Source: Acanthococcus lagerstroemiae (lineage: Eukaryota; Arthropoda; Insecta; Hemiptera; Eriococcidae). From it: 64,000 bases of DNA. Positions within the stretch are counted from its first letter, which is position 1, and each line of letters begins with the position of its first letter. The notes below the pieces were generated by a model. It saw only the letters and a program-made list of their open reading frames with translations, had not been told where the DNA came from and searched no databases. The stretch spans positions 1,402,321 to 1,466,320 of the forward strand of contig CM063109.1 of the NCBI GenBank assembly GCA_031841125.1, read 5' to 3'. This document shows, in pieces, positions 12,204 to 25,600 of the stretch. The position numbers and the translations under genes were made by a program.

Positions 12204-15200
12204 TTATACATTACGCAAGATTTCGGAAACACGTGGACATTGCTGCAAGAGTACGTGAAAAGTTTCGATTGGTTTTCGGAAGATGGCTCCGACCAGAAAT
12301 ATTTGATCGTTCAGCGAGAAGAACTGAACGGAGCCTCAATCGTACTGAAGGTGACGTCGTCCAATCGAATATTTTTGAAACCCGATCTGGATGTTATATT
12401 GACTTCGGTAAACGATCTGTCAGTCAAAGGTGATTTTGTCTTTGCCACCAAAAATAGCACCGAGAACGGCTCCTTCGCCCAGGTAATTTTCGACATCTGT
12501 GTAAGCGTGAATTCGCGATCAACCCATTGACGTAATTTGTTCGAGAACAATAATTACGGGCGGGCCACGGAATTGCGAATGCGCGGAAATACTGGACGAA
12601 TTTTTCGGTTTTTTATCGTACTCTGTTCGCGCGACTGCAGCTCGTACTAATGTATACGATGAATCTAGATTTGAATTTGACTCGAGTTCACCCTTTCGAT
12701 TCGTGATCACTACAAATAGAATAACGTTAAACGGTAACGGTGAAATTTAGTTGGAATTACTCCGCAAAAAAGGCTTGATAATCCGTTCAACGTTTTGATT
12801 GCGAACGTATGCACTACACGATTTCCGCCGCATATTGCGTGTTCAAAGAGTCAAGATTTTGACCATCCCGCACTTTTTGAGATTATTATTTTCGAATTCT
12901 AGTAAATTTGCCCCTGCGGCGGTATAACTGTAGTATTTTTGTTGTCGCAGTCGATTTCGAACTTATACCGCATTTTTTGCTTTAAAATTAAATTTTCTAA
13001 CTCGGTTTTCTGGTATATTTTTCAATTTGAAACCGCAGCCTTCGTCTCCAGAAGTATACAGAACGAAACAGAGAGCTTTTTCCTCTGCCCAAAAGATTAA
13101 TAAATTAGCGTTATAGCTTCGGTTGAAAACTCGAGACTTTTTGATACATTCTTGCATGTTTTTACGACCCGTGTCAGCAAAAGAATTTCAAAACATTGTT
13201 CACTCTCTTCGCTCGCAAAACGGAGAAATTTTCATTCCGACCTTTCCCCTTTTACCCCCTCTTTAGCAATAATTTCTCTTCGGTACATCTATGTTTGCCT
13301 CTCTTCCGACATTAAGAAAACGGAACCCGGAGTCTACGAGTAGATTGAAATTCCACTTACTGTGACCAAAGTCTCAAGCTAATACCAGGAGTCTGGCACG
13401 CACCAACATAATCTGAATTAGACTTGAAAGAATTTTCGAGTCTGATTTTGTCGGATCAGTTTCAGAAGTTCGGATGGAGCTTGAATTAGCTTGGGTGAGT
13501 CTAAATACATCACGAAAGGACCTGAATTAATTTTAACACAATCCGATGGCTTAATAGAGAGTTCTTCTTGACCGATTTTTCCACAAGTCTCGAGAAATTT
13601 GCAGAGATAGCGAATGAGAGTTGTAACAGACACTGAATGACCGTGAAAGTATAATTGCTACTCTCTTTACGTTCTGAGTGAGTATTGACAGTAATCATTT
13701 GACTTGAAAACCGTGCTTCAGCTTCAACATTCGGATTGAGTTGAATACCACTTTTGTTGAACTCTGTATACACTAAAAACGTGGCAGCTCTGGAAAAGAA
13801 TTAAGCTGAAACTCACGATCGAAAGTAGAAGAAGCGAGATATCAATTTGTGTATAATAGTTGCGTAATTTGTCTCAGAGTGGAAACAACGCTACTCTGCG
13901 GTGGTTGTAGAAAAATGTGTGATGTGAAATGATATAGGCAGAGTCGATGTCATTTCCCATTTTACAGTTTTGTCAAGGAAGATTGCAAAGATATTTCGAC
14001 TTCCGTGCTTAGGCGAATAGCTGAACGTACGTGTATTTCTCGAATTAATTAGGTACGCATTATTTGAGTGCGTATGTAAATTACAGTTGGTGGGGGAACT
14101 AACAACCAAAGTGGACCCATTTACTCAGCTAAAGTTGAGTACGGTATCTATCTACTTATTAGACTATATTTCGTACGAATCTGCTTCCATCAGTCACAGT
14201 CAAGTAGGTCTAGTAGACAGGCATGTTCATTACGTTCTGAAGGTAAAACCGAAAATACGAGTTCAGTTTGCGTTGAAAAATTTCTACTTGAATGAAAGTG
14301 TGTTCGTAACTCGTAAAACAAACGACATCGATTTGTTCGTTTTCATCGTCGATAATATCGCATCGGCACCATAGAATATTAATAATCTTACTCGTGTACC
14401 TTTGTGTTTCTTTGTGTTATACACGTTTTTATTTGTGTCGCAGCAGCAACAGCAGCAGAACAAAGAGCTCTTCATCAAATGCAAAAGCGGCCCATTTATA
14501 AAGGCCACATTCAACGCGGATTTGGCGCGTAAAGATTACCACATCGCCGACATTACTGATAATCGTATATTGGTCGCTGTTCATCACACGGAGACTTTGT
14601 CCAATTTGTACGTGTCCGACATCATTACGGAGAAAACGCAGGCGATTCACTTCAGACTTTCTTTGGAACGTATTTTCTGTTATTTTCCGAATGGCACGTG
14701 GAGAACGTCGCTCATCAGGTGAGCGTCAGTCTTGTAGACTATTTTAAAATTTCGCCTAATGGGTAAATGAGGGACAAAATTAAGATACTCGATAGAAAAT
14801 CATCTTGGTAATAATCGCGGTCCTTTTTACGTGTTTTTCGTGTTTTTTAATTTTTCATCTTATGACGAGGCGCTTTTTAGGAAATGCTCGACGTTCGAGC
14901 CCATCTGTCTTGGCGGAATTGTAAAACTGTATACCTAATGAAAATTGAAAAATCTTTATTCAAAAATTTTTTCTATAGCCGAAAATATACGAACATTTTT
15001 CAATTAGTGTACCGTGTAAGTTTCGTGCAGATGATGATGCGATAATTTCGCAGTCTGCAAAACCACGTCCGTACCTTTATCGAATAATGTTCGCCGACGA
15101 TGACAATTAATGTATCATTATTTTTCGGTTCTATCGTTTGTAGGATTCCAGAAATAATTGGTTCATGATCGATCAGTAGACTGCGTTCTCTTGTAACGCC

Positions 15201-18200
15201 TCCCCCTGTTGAATCGATTATGTGTGTTCGGTCTATCTAGTGCTGTAATATCATCGTGGATTCGTTATCTACAGTAGCGGCACAGTGTTTTTTTCGACCT
15301 GCGTGCTTACAAGACTTGGGATGAGCTAGAGCAGAAGTAGGCAACAGTTTCGGGGAAAAGGGCCATTCGTAAACAGATTTGGTAGATATATCAGGTCTGC
15401 GTTCACTGTCGACGAGACAAGATTTCCTTAATTTCGATCAGTTTTATCGTGTAGGGTGGTATTAAATGTTGAAATGCGATATGAAAAATACAAACAAAAT
15501 ACAATCGACTTCTGTCCTGGGTCTCCTTTTGGGTTTGTCTCCACATTCGTTATTCTACGGCCCGAAAACTAACTTATTCTATACTACTCGTATAGCCGAA
15601 ATGGTTCTTGTACCTGCCTACCTATTCGAACTAGGTTCTCGGAAATAAGAGAAAGAGAAAAAAAATTGCCGCCTTTAAATCTGTAACAAAGATGGGAGGA
15701 AAATAATAATGTCGGGTGTAAACAGCTTAGCGTCGGTATTGCGAAACCTAGCGCTTGTTTTATCACCAGCTAGTGGATATTTTTACGGTGATGCAGCTTA
15801 TCACGAACCAGAGAGATAACTCGATGTTACAAATAGGTGATAGTTGCGTTACTTATTTTGTCGTGGACAAGTAGGTAATTGACATGTTGGCAACGTTTTT
15901 GATGAGTAATCGTCGGTAATAAAGAGTCATAATTTAACGGGCATCGCATGGTCCCAATTACCTCGGTACTTTTATCCATTGTAATTTGCACAGAATACAG
16001 TACCTATTCGGGAAACCGTAGTCAGCGACTCTGGGAAAGAGAAAGGAAAAAGTGCCCCAGTGTACTGACCGCTTGCGCCCTTGAATTTTTTAATTGACGC
16101 GCTGAAAACTTGGAAAAATAATTTTTAGGCCATTGTGAAAAATGCGAGTGCTTCTCAGATGAAAACTTTCATTAACAGGATTCCCAAATCTTTGACGCTG
16201 TAAAAAATAAAAAATTCAACATTAGCGTAAAATATTGAATTTTAATCCTCTTGTAACAAAATTATTCTATCACCTATGTTGAAAACTTGTTCACTGAATG
16301 CAGAGGCAGTCTACGAAGAGGCTAAACGAAATCATATTACCCGGCCGCTGCATCTGTTGCTGACCATTCAGCAGTGTTTGATAAGGAAAATGTTGAATGT
16401 CTCACATACAACGAATGTGACGTAAAACTGCGAGATCTGGGTAAATTTGATTTGCCTCCAGTCGTTCTATACCTATATGATACGTAAAAATCACTGGCGA
16501 ATCAAATTTACGAGTGTGATGGATGAATCACTCGCTCGATGTTCTTCTCAGGAGTTGTGATTACTCCTTTTCTCTAAGTCCATTTCAGTTACCCCTGCCT
16601 TTATTTCGAAACTAGGGATAAAAAGTAATGCAGCTGTTGATATTTCGTCTGTATGTATGCGAGTGTATTTATTTCATGAATATACACTCCCTTTGTACAG
16701 AGCGTATACGTGTGATTCGTTTTGTTAGTGCACGCTCCGTGTATATGGAGTAGCGAAATGGGAGCCCTAGCCCTAGCCTTTATCTTGAATTTTGTCATGA
16801 GAAGTACGCCAATATACTTTATTATACACATTCATTTTGGTAGTATGCGCGTCTTTCCTACGAATCAGTAGAGGGGCTGTGAAGTGGTAGCCTTGAATTG
16901 TTTATGGAAGGTTTACCAATAATTAGTATACGTTAGTATTGATATAAAATAGTATACTAATGGTTAGCACAAGTTAGTGTACACATTAATTTCGTTAGTA
17001 GGCACACGCTTTCAGCAAATCAAGGGAGGGAGCTACTGAATTGTCATCCTCTTCCTATGTGTCTTGAATTTTGGAATGAAAAGTGTTCATCCCTCCGAGC
17101 GAAGTCGCTGACATCTGGTGATTTTTTACTAACTGAAATAAAGTATCTGGAGCTCATTTTACGTAAATAATTTGGATTAATAATGAAAGTTGAATTGAAG
17201 ATTTTGATTTTTTTTTTCGTATTTGTTATCGGCACATGAACTTTCTTTGCATATTATATTGCTGTATATAAATGAACAATATTAACGACTCTGGTGAATG
17301 TTGGAGAGACGAATACCAATTGTTCAATTGTTTTCTGTATATTGTTTCCGACTACAAACCAAGTGAATAACGTCTCACATACTTCAAGCAATTCTTGTCT
17401 TAAATTACGAAGATACTTGTATAAAAGCTGAAAATATCTAACTGCTTGACATTTTTGTTAAAAACCGCTTAAGGGAATACATGTTTATGCTACCATCAGA
17501 CATTTTTTAGACTAAATAACTAGATAAAGAAGGGGGGGGGGAGGTTGGTTATTTGATACGTTAGTCGAGTAACTGCTTTGTTCCACAAAACGTATTTCAA
17601 TACCAGTTTTTCCCCTTACCCCCGCCTTACTTGAGTCGTATCTTGAGCCACCTCTCCGAGTCTCTTATATGAGGAACGTATTTCCTGGCAGAATTCGATT
17701 TAGAAATCTACGAATATTTTGTTAAACATTTTGAAACTTTTTTTTTTTTTTTTTTTGTAATTTAATATTAATCTTTTTTTCGTTCGTCGCGTACCTAGTA
17801 AAAACTCGAATAGATGTAAATGTGCACTTTTCTCAGTAAAATCGTGTATATTTCATTTTTCCACGGTAGTTCAAGTCTCAGATTTTCAGGGTCGAATTAG
17901 ACAGAACCGGGTAATTGGACGCGCGCACGATTAGGTGCGTATGATCAGACGCATAAAATTAGCCGCGGATTCTTTGGGCACAAACAAGTTAGAACGTTGG
18001 TGGGCGCAAACCGAGATCTTTCGGGTACAAGATGAAGTATGTCAGTGGCGATTTAGTGAGGGAAGTTAGGGAAGTCAGACTTCCCCTACTCGAATTCATG
18101 AAGTAAATGGTATTGTTAAGAATCGTGGAGTTTATAGACACACGCACCAACCTAGTCCGGGGAAAGCAGAGGCGTCCATTCTTTGATTTTAAATTGAGTA

Positions 18201-21200
18201 CCAGGATTTATCCAGACATCTGCTTAAACTCGTTTTTTATATGATTTTTAAGCTTAATAATCCTATTAACATTAACGATTGGTATTCTTTTGAACCCCAG
18301 TTTCAAGATGAGAGCTATTCCGAAATGAACCTCCTTGAAACTTGGCTTCACGAGAGGAAGATATGCGAGAGAAAAAAATTATGAATAAAATAAAAAAGTG
18401 TGTCTCTTATGCTATATTGTTCATTTTTTCCCCTATTAGCCTGTTACCGTTTAGCGGGTGCTCTAACCAAACCCATTCTTGTTAGCTCGCCGGAGAACAA
18501 AATTCGTAAGATACACTGATAATTCAGCCGGGTTTCTTTATTTCCTGGCCAATCATTTCTTGTTTTGATGTTAATTTGTATAAATAGTGAATTACTGCTG
18601 TATTTGTTCTAAAAACAATAGGAAAAATCCCAAGTTGAGATGCTTCTGTTTCTCAAAAGTAAGGTACAGTACCTACAGTAAGATATATACTAACTTCAGA
18701 CAGGACAACAAAGTGATCGTTTAGTTTCGCATGCTCGATATTCTTAATCCATCCTCCAATAAACTATTTGTTGGACTCCAAACTTTCGAACGCTTTCGGT
18801 TCTTCTTTGGAGTAGATTGATGTTCTTGTGATGAGACAGTCGTGGATATCGACACCAGTTATGGCCATAATTTTCTCCAATTCTTTCGACAATGTTATCG
18901 GGTTTGAGACTTTTATCTTTCTTATCTTGAACGAAGGAATATGGATCAATTTAATAATTACAGAAATATTCTGTAAATATCTAAAGCAGACATCAGGACA
19001 CATCTTCTGCAGACCAGCTACGTATTGTGAGACATTAACGTTCATACTGATCCTATCAAGTTGTACGAAATACTCATTAAAAAATTAACTTTCAAATCTC
19101 TCTATAAATAATATAAATTAAATTTCAATAATAAAATTAAACCGAAAATATACCTTAATTAGTTGAATGCGACTGAATTGTCAGTGATCCCGTCCTCCAG
19201 TTAGATTACTGGAAGGGGTTTGGTTCGGCTGAACGGTAACAGTCTAAATCATTTCAAAATGAAATTGGAAATTGCTATTTCAGGTATTCGTTATTTTGCA
19301 GTATTATATTTCCGTATAATACGTACAAGTAATTAAAATATTTCTCTGTTAATTTCAGTGGCTTGGCTGATACATCATTCGCAGACCTGCACAAAGTCGA
19401 AGGCCTCCGTGGAATTTATATTGCCTCGCAAGTATCAAATTCCATCGGCAACTCTAGTTCAGTTACTCCGGAACATATGGTCACAAAAATCACATTTAAT
19501 TGGGGCACCACTTGGAATTCATTGAATGTGACTCATCAGCTTAGCAACAGTTCCAACTGTCAGCCGGTGCGTTTTTCTGCATTTAGCTGTAGAGATTATT
19601 TGAAGGTCGAGGGCGCGCGAAAATCCTAGAAGAGGATAATGCGAGTATATTATGCTGATTACGAGTATGCTGTGTTAAGAGAGAAAAGTCTAGCGACTAC
19701 TCTTTCTTTTAGTATTAAATTATCATCTTATCGCTGTCTCGCCCTAGTGATTGCGGAACTGTATAACATCCAGTTTGCGTATGAGGTGTAATTCTGGTTC
19801 GGGTTTTGCCATAAGAATGTATCTTTTCCGATTCATGTTCCTGGTCTTACTCTGCCGAAAGGAATTTTAATTATCTTCGTCCGTTTAAACTCGCCGACAT
19901 TATCTGTCATCCGGGAGATGTGCTTCCTGATCTGACGCGAATGAGAGATTGTTGGCGGTATTCATCCTGTTTTCGCTGTTCGATTTTCTTTCCCGGAAAA
20001 AAGATGGCGATCGGAGTCCCATTATTCTATCGCCGTCGACGTATATATGAATGAAATTCTAAGTCTTATCGACAGTACTCTTGGTATTATTTCAAGTTGT
20101 CTCGCGAAATTTGTGTTCCTATTGAGCGGAATTACAGCGAATAAAGTGATGCTTATTGATGAATGATAATCATCAGTCACGTGTAACTGTCGAGCTAATA
20201 CTAGCGTGAAGCGTTGTACTGACCATCTGCGGAGGTCAAACGAAACTCCGCTTTATTATAAAAATAATATAAAGAAATTAGGTTAGGTGTTCGAATTTTC
20301 GTTTGTCGTTCGTACTTGGTAAAACTTCCATTTAGCGTAGAACGAACCCTTGCTGATATCATACTTTTATAAAAACGTATTAGAATGGGCTTAACTTGCT
20401 ATATTTGTATTATTGATCATAGTCCGTATGCCGTTCCCTTAACTTTCAGGGAAATGTTACAGGATTGCGACAAAAGTTCTTCATTATGGCGAGAGCGCGT
20501 TGAAATAAGGTTTAAATAGAAACATAAATTTAAGACCTCAGATTGCTTTACGTAGTTCTAAAAACAGAACAGAATACGTTCTGACTTTTAGGTACACTAA
20601 ATAAAATCACTTAACGTTATAGGAGGATTCGTGTTCGCTGCACCTGTCACAAAAATTCGCGTTATGGCATCCAATGACCCGTGTAATGCCCATTCTATCT
20701 TCCAAATCGGCTCCCGGATTGATCATCGCTACTGGTGTGTACGGGAAGTCGATGAAAGGCCATACTTCCGTGTTCGTAAGTCGGGATGCCGGTATAACAT
20801 GGAGACAGGTAAGCTATAAGCCTTCGAGTAGGTTACATTTTTCGAGGTTGCTATCGCGAATCCTGAATTTTTTGGAACACTTGGTGACCCAGTATCATGT
20901 ATTATGAAGTTGGTTAGCGTCATCTAGTTGCCGCGAATCCAAACATATCGAATTTCCATTTAATTTCCCTGTAGACGATTTCCGTACAATTTTCTAACCA
21001 CGCACTGCTGGGAAGCAGTATGACCGACTGAATTTATGTTGATACCTCTCTGTAGTCCTATCAACCTGCTGACGCTTCCGTGCAAGGCTGAAACAGATGG
21101 AGCCGTGGGCGCAGTAGGCTTGTTCTTATCTACTGATGATAATATGTATCGACCGGCTTGATCATCCGTTTTATATGTTGCAAAACCGCGATAAATGCAA

Positions 21201-22639
21201 CCTCGTTGAATGAAGAACCTCTATAACTTAGAGATGTTCAGTATTTCCTTCATCTTCCAGCCATAATAAAAGCAACGTCATTAACTGAAATCCTCTCGTA
21301 AGTGCATCAAAAGTTGTGTTTTTTGAGGCTGCACTCGCTTATCGAAGTTTTACTGTATTCAAATCGTTCCCGCAAAAGAGTACTGTTCAGTTTGTTGACA
21401 ATAGCACTCTGATACTATTCCGTGTTGAGTAGTATTTCTAACCCACCGAATAGTAGTTTGTGTTCCACTTTCGTACGCGGGTGATCATCTAAGGAACGTG
21501 TTACGTTGAAGGTATTGAAGGAAAACGCATATTTCAATATCGGCGATCACGGTGGAATTATCGTAGCCATCAAGTTCAGCGGTCATCAAAAGCAAAAGGA
21601 CGACCCTTTCCAAATCATGTATTCGACGGATATGGGCGAAACCTGGCGTCTACAAAAAGTGGCCAACCTGTCGTTGAGAGTGTACAGTTTGATGACTGAA
21701 CCAGGCGAGAATACAACTGTATTTTCGCTGTTCGGCTCTCCACCTGGAGCCCATCACCACTGGATCATCGTTAAAGCCGATTTCCAAAAAGTTTTCTGTA
21801 AGTACTTTCGTTTACGTGTACTTTATTTTGAAATTCGGGTCCCCGATCTTAGCTGTTTGAGAGTAGTGTTTTTTATTTTTTTGTTTATTTTAACATGAAA
21901 ACGCTGCGTGATACTGGCTAATACTACAAAAAGTTATCATGCGCAAAACGATAAAATTAGAGTACACCTTCAGCAAGCTTAGTCAAATCAGTTCCTTTCT
22001 TTCTTTCCTTCCGCCGGCCTTCTTCGATGTATAATGCCTTGATTTTAATCATTGTTGTACAAGTTGTACGGTATCTGATGTAGTATAAATATTAATATTT
22101 AAAAGTAATTTCTTTTTCTCATTCGTAGCTTACAACTGCACCGAAGATGATTATAAATTTTGGTCACCGTATAATCCGAACGAGGAAAAGATGAACTGTT
22201 TGCTGGGACGCAAGGAAGTGTACAAGAAACGAATTCCTCATTCAAATTGCTACAATGGACTCAACTTCGATCAGCCAGTCAAAATACAGCTTTGTCCGTG
22301 CAATTCTGAGGATTTCGTGTGGTGAGTACGCTGCGATTCGTCAAAATTGGTTGGTGAAAGAGAATCTGCATCGTTAGTGCGACCGCGTTACTGCATTGAA
22401 GAATACTGACGAGGTACAATGTTTCGTCATCTTTTCAGCGATGACGGGTTCTACGAGGATGAACATACTCGTCATTGTATTCGCAATAAAACGATTGCCA
22501 AAAATCCGTACGATGCACCAAAGAATTGTCCTCCTTACTCGTACTTCAAGCGGACGAAAGGATATAAAAAAATTTCGGGAGATTCTTGCGAGGGAGGTCC
22601 TCGTCAATATTTGTACGATACCGTTCCTTGTCCAATTCA
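12204..22639 (+). CDS. SORL1: SORL1 exons 1-7 of those found: VPS10 domain and 10CC module
   Basis: Seven exons encode the C-terminal part of the VPS10 ten-bladed propeller and the following cysteine-rich module. Recognisable points are the blade motifs DFGNTW (12204 exon), DMGETW (21512 exon) and DAGITW (20623 exon), the [12 protein letters not shown] stretch (19359 exon), [10 protein letters not shown] (20623 exon) and GDHGG (21512 exon). The 10CC module (22129-22639) has the expected regularly spaced cysteines, an LCPC pair and KKISGDSC. In known members this domain binds peptide cargo in its tunnel. The 14444 exon begins with a CAG run (tandem acceptor sites). The exon at 12204 is preceded by a strong pyrimidine tract and CAG, but an in-frame ATG also lies at 12096. 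Confidence 0.9.
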
Positions 22640-25600
22640 GTAAGTTCGCGGATGCTGTATCTTCTTCGTTTCGATAACCATTTTCGCTCTCCCTCTGGCT
22701 GAATACTCTTATTTCGCTCGTGTTACAGAGACCTAAAAGAATTTTTACTGCTCGCGCAGAAAGACCGAATCGTCATGTTCAAATTGGACGACCCGAAACC
22801 TGATGTTCTGCCGATCACCGGACTGCAAAACGTAATAGCCGTCGAATATGATATGGAAAACAAATGCGTATTCTATGCAGACATCGTTTCCGATATAATT
22901 TCTGTGAGTCCTAATGCACGATCACCTTCTTCCTAGATATCATTAAGCACTTCTAATATCCGTTTGTCTATAATTTGTACGTGACAATATAGAAATGGTG
23001 TTTGGGAGGTAGCACTCTGCCTAAGAGTATCGTTGACAGTCGACTGCATTCGGTCGAAGGAATGGCGTTTGATTGGATATCCAAGCATTTGTATTTTGTG
23101 GACGGAGTTCGCGGCAAAATCGAAGTCATTCGTACCGACGTAGAAGACAGTAATCGCTATCGAAAGACCGTTATTAACAGCACGGTCGCTAGAAAGCCTA
23201 GAGGCATCGCCGTTCATCCGGTGGCTGGGTTAGCATTCTTTATTAACACGGCTGACGGCGTGCTTCATTCGAGCGTGATGAGTATTCGAGCAATATTTCT
23301 AATTCGTGTTTTTAGGTATATGTTCTGGACGGATTGGGTAGCCGGAGCCCCAAGCATAAACCGAGCCAATCTAGATGGATCTAATCCAGTATCGCTATTC
23401 ACCAAACCGACTGTCGAATGGCCGAATGGTATCACCGTTGACTTCATAGCGGAGAGAATTTACTGGGTCGATGCCAAAGAGGATTATATCGCCTCGGCTG
23501 ATTTCTACGGACATATGTTCAAAAAAATTATCGAACACGATGTAAGCCGAACGCGACGTCTCTTATTCCGTCTTAATGATTACTTACTTACGTTATTAAT
23601 TAATTCGAATGATCATCTGCAGCCCAAAGTATCCCATCCATTCTCAGTGGCGGTATTCAAAGATAACATGTACTGGGACGATTGGAGAGCAAATACAATT
23701 TTCGTGGCCGACAAAGATCACGGCTTAGCCGCGAACATCGTTGCCAGTCAGTTACCAGGACTGATGGATCTGAAGGTGAGACAAAACGTGTTCGTCTGTT
23801 GTTCTTGTACGCTGGTCTTGTAACACTTTTTTAATCACCATTACGATGGAATATTCTTGTTTAGATTTACGCCCATTCGATTCAAGATGGAACGAATGGT
23901 TGTGCCAAAAACAGGAGCAATTGCTCACATATGTGCTTTGGTTTGCCGGGTAACAAGACCTCGTGTCAGTGTCCGGACGATTTGATTCTGGTAGACGGCC
24001 ATAAATGCGTATGTCCGGGAGGTCATGAGCCGTTAGCCAACGGTACTTGCTTACCAGGTGAATAATTTACGCTTCGGTAATTAATGGAAGTTCACTAGAG
24101 AGGGGAACGTTGAATGACATGGTATTGTTGTATTACAGTCCAGAATACTTGCAGCAGCAATTACTTTCGATGTAGTAACGGCGTGTGTATACCGAGTTCG
24201 TTGAAATGTGACGGTGACAACGATTGTGGCGATAATTCGGACGAGGTGAGTAAGTCGGTGGACGACCGGTAACGTCATTCGTAACGATGAGTGGTGGGAT
24301 TTGGATTTGCAGATGCGCAGTTTGAAGTCTTCTGGATTTCACAGTATATTGGAGCCCATGAAAGTTTGCCTTGACTTTGTCCATTGACTGCATGCATGGG
24401 CGTCGTTCATGAACGACTTAAACTCGTTCCGTTCTCGTTCACTTTGAAAATAACACTCGTTCACGTTCCGTTCATTTCAGACATGAAGTCGTTCCTGTTC
24501 CGTTTCTCGTTCACAAAAAAAACTGTGAACGACCTGGAACGAGTCGTTCTTGAACGGAACGACGCCCAAGCATGATTGACTGCTACTTCTGTACTAGTAT
24601 TACATCAAACGAATAGCTAGTTCTATTTTCTCATTGTAACAATACAACGGCTTATTGATAGTTGAAATTTTCCTCTAATTCCATTATATACTTGTCGAGT
24701 TATTTACGTAGTTTGATTGATAGAGAAATTGGTGTTTCGTGCTGTGTGAACTAGTCTTGATTGCAGAACAGGTCTTTGAAAGTACGATTATAACACGAAG
24801 TGAAACGCCTTGAATTTTTTCCCCCGTACCACTAAATTAGCATTCACAAAATAATTATTTTTGCGTGATAGAAAGAGAGAGAGTGAGCAGGTGGGGGGGA
24901 GGGGGTGCAAAGAAAACGAGAGAGAGAAAATACGGATTTTCGAAATGTAGACAATTTCCTATATCATCCAATATACACTAGACAACTTATACGTTACCTA
25001 CGTTAATATAGAATAGTAACTAGGTGTCTCGAGGATGTTTTTATTTTATTTTATTTGGTCTTGAGATTTTCTTCTTTTGAATCTTCTTAATTCATCTTTG
25101 TTCAGTAAATGGATGGCCTCAACATTTTCGTGTTGATGCAGCTTTTGTTCACGTCTCTGGCAGCAAGCTAACCTTTATGGCTTTTCGCTGTCAACTTTGC
25201 TTACATGATTTCTTATTTTGCTCTGGGATTATCAGTAATTTCGTGGCACTTGTATGTGTTGAACACGTGTGACGTGTTAAAATTACTGTGTTACCGCAAT
25301 TGAACATTGAAATTACTGTTTGAAATGAAGAAAATTATGTCTAGGAATATGTTTATAATTGATGGTTTTCCTACAGATATGAATGTGAATAAGATCGTTG
25401 TCTGGAGCGAAAAAACCTGCCGGTTAGTAATTAAAGTGCGTGTTATGTGGTGGCACTCCTGAATCGCATACCCTTCCCAAGGTAGGGAGATCTTCAGCGG
25501 TTATCACGTGAAAATTCCAGAAGCACGGACGACTCTCGTAGCAACAAGTTTGACGCTCGGTCGAGCCGTCATGGAGTGCTCTTCGAAAGTCTGCGAGCTC

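Noticed and set aside
18043..18100. CAGTGGCGATTTAG as the end of another hAT element
   Set aside because: No matching second end and no 8-bp duplication could be found nearby.
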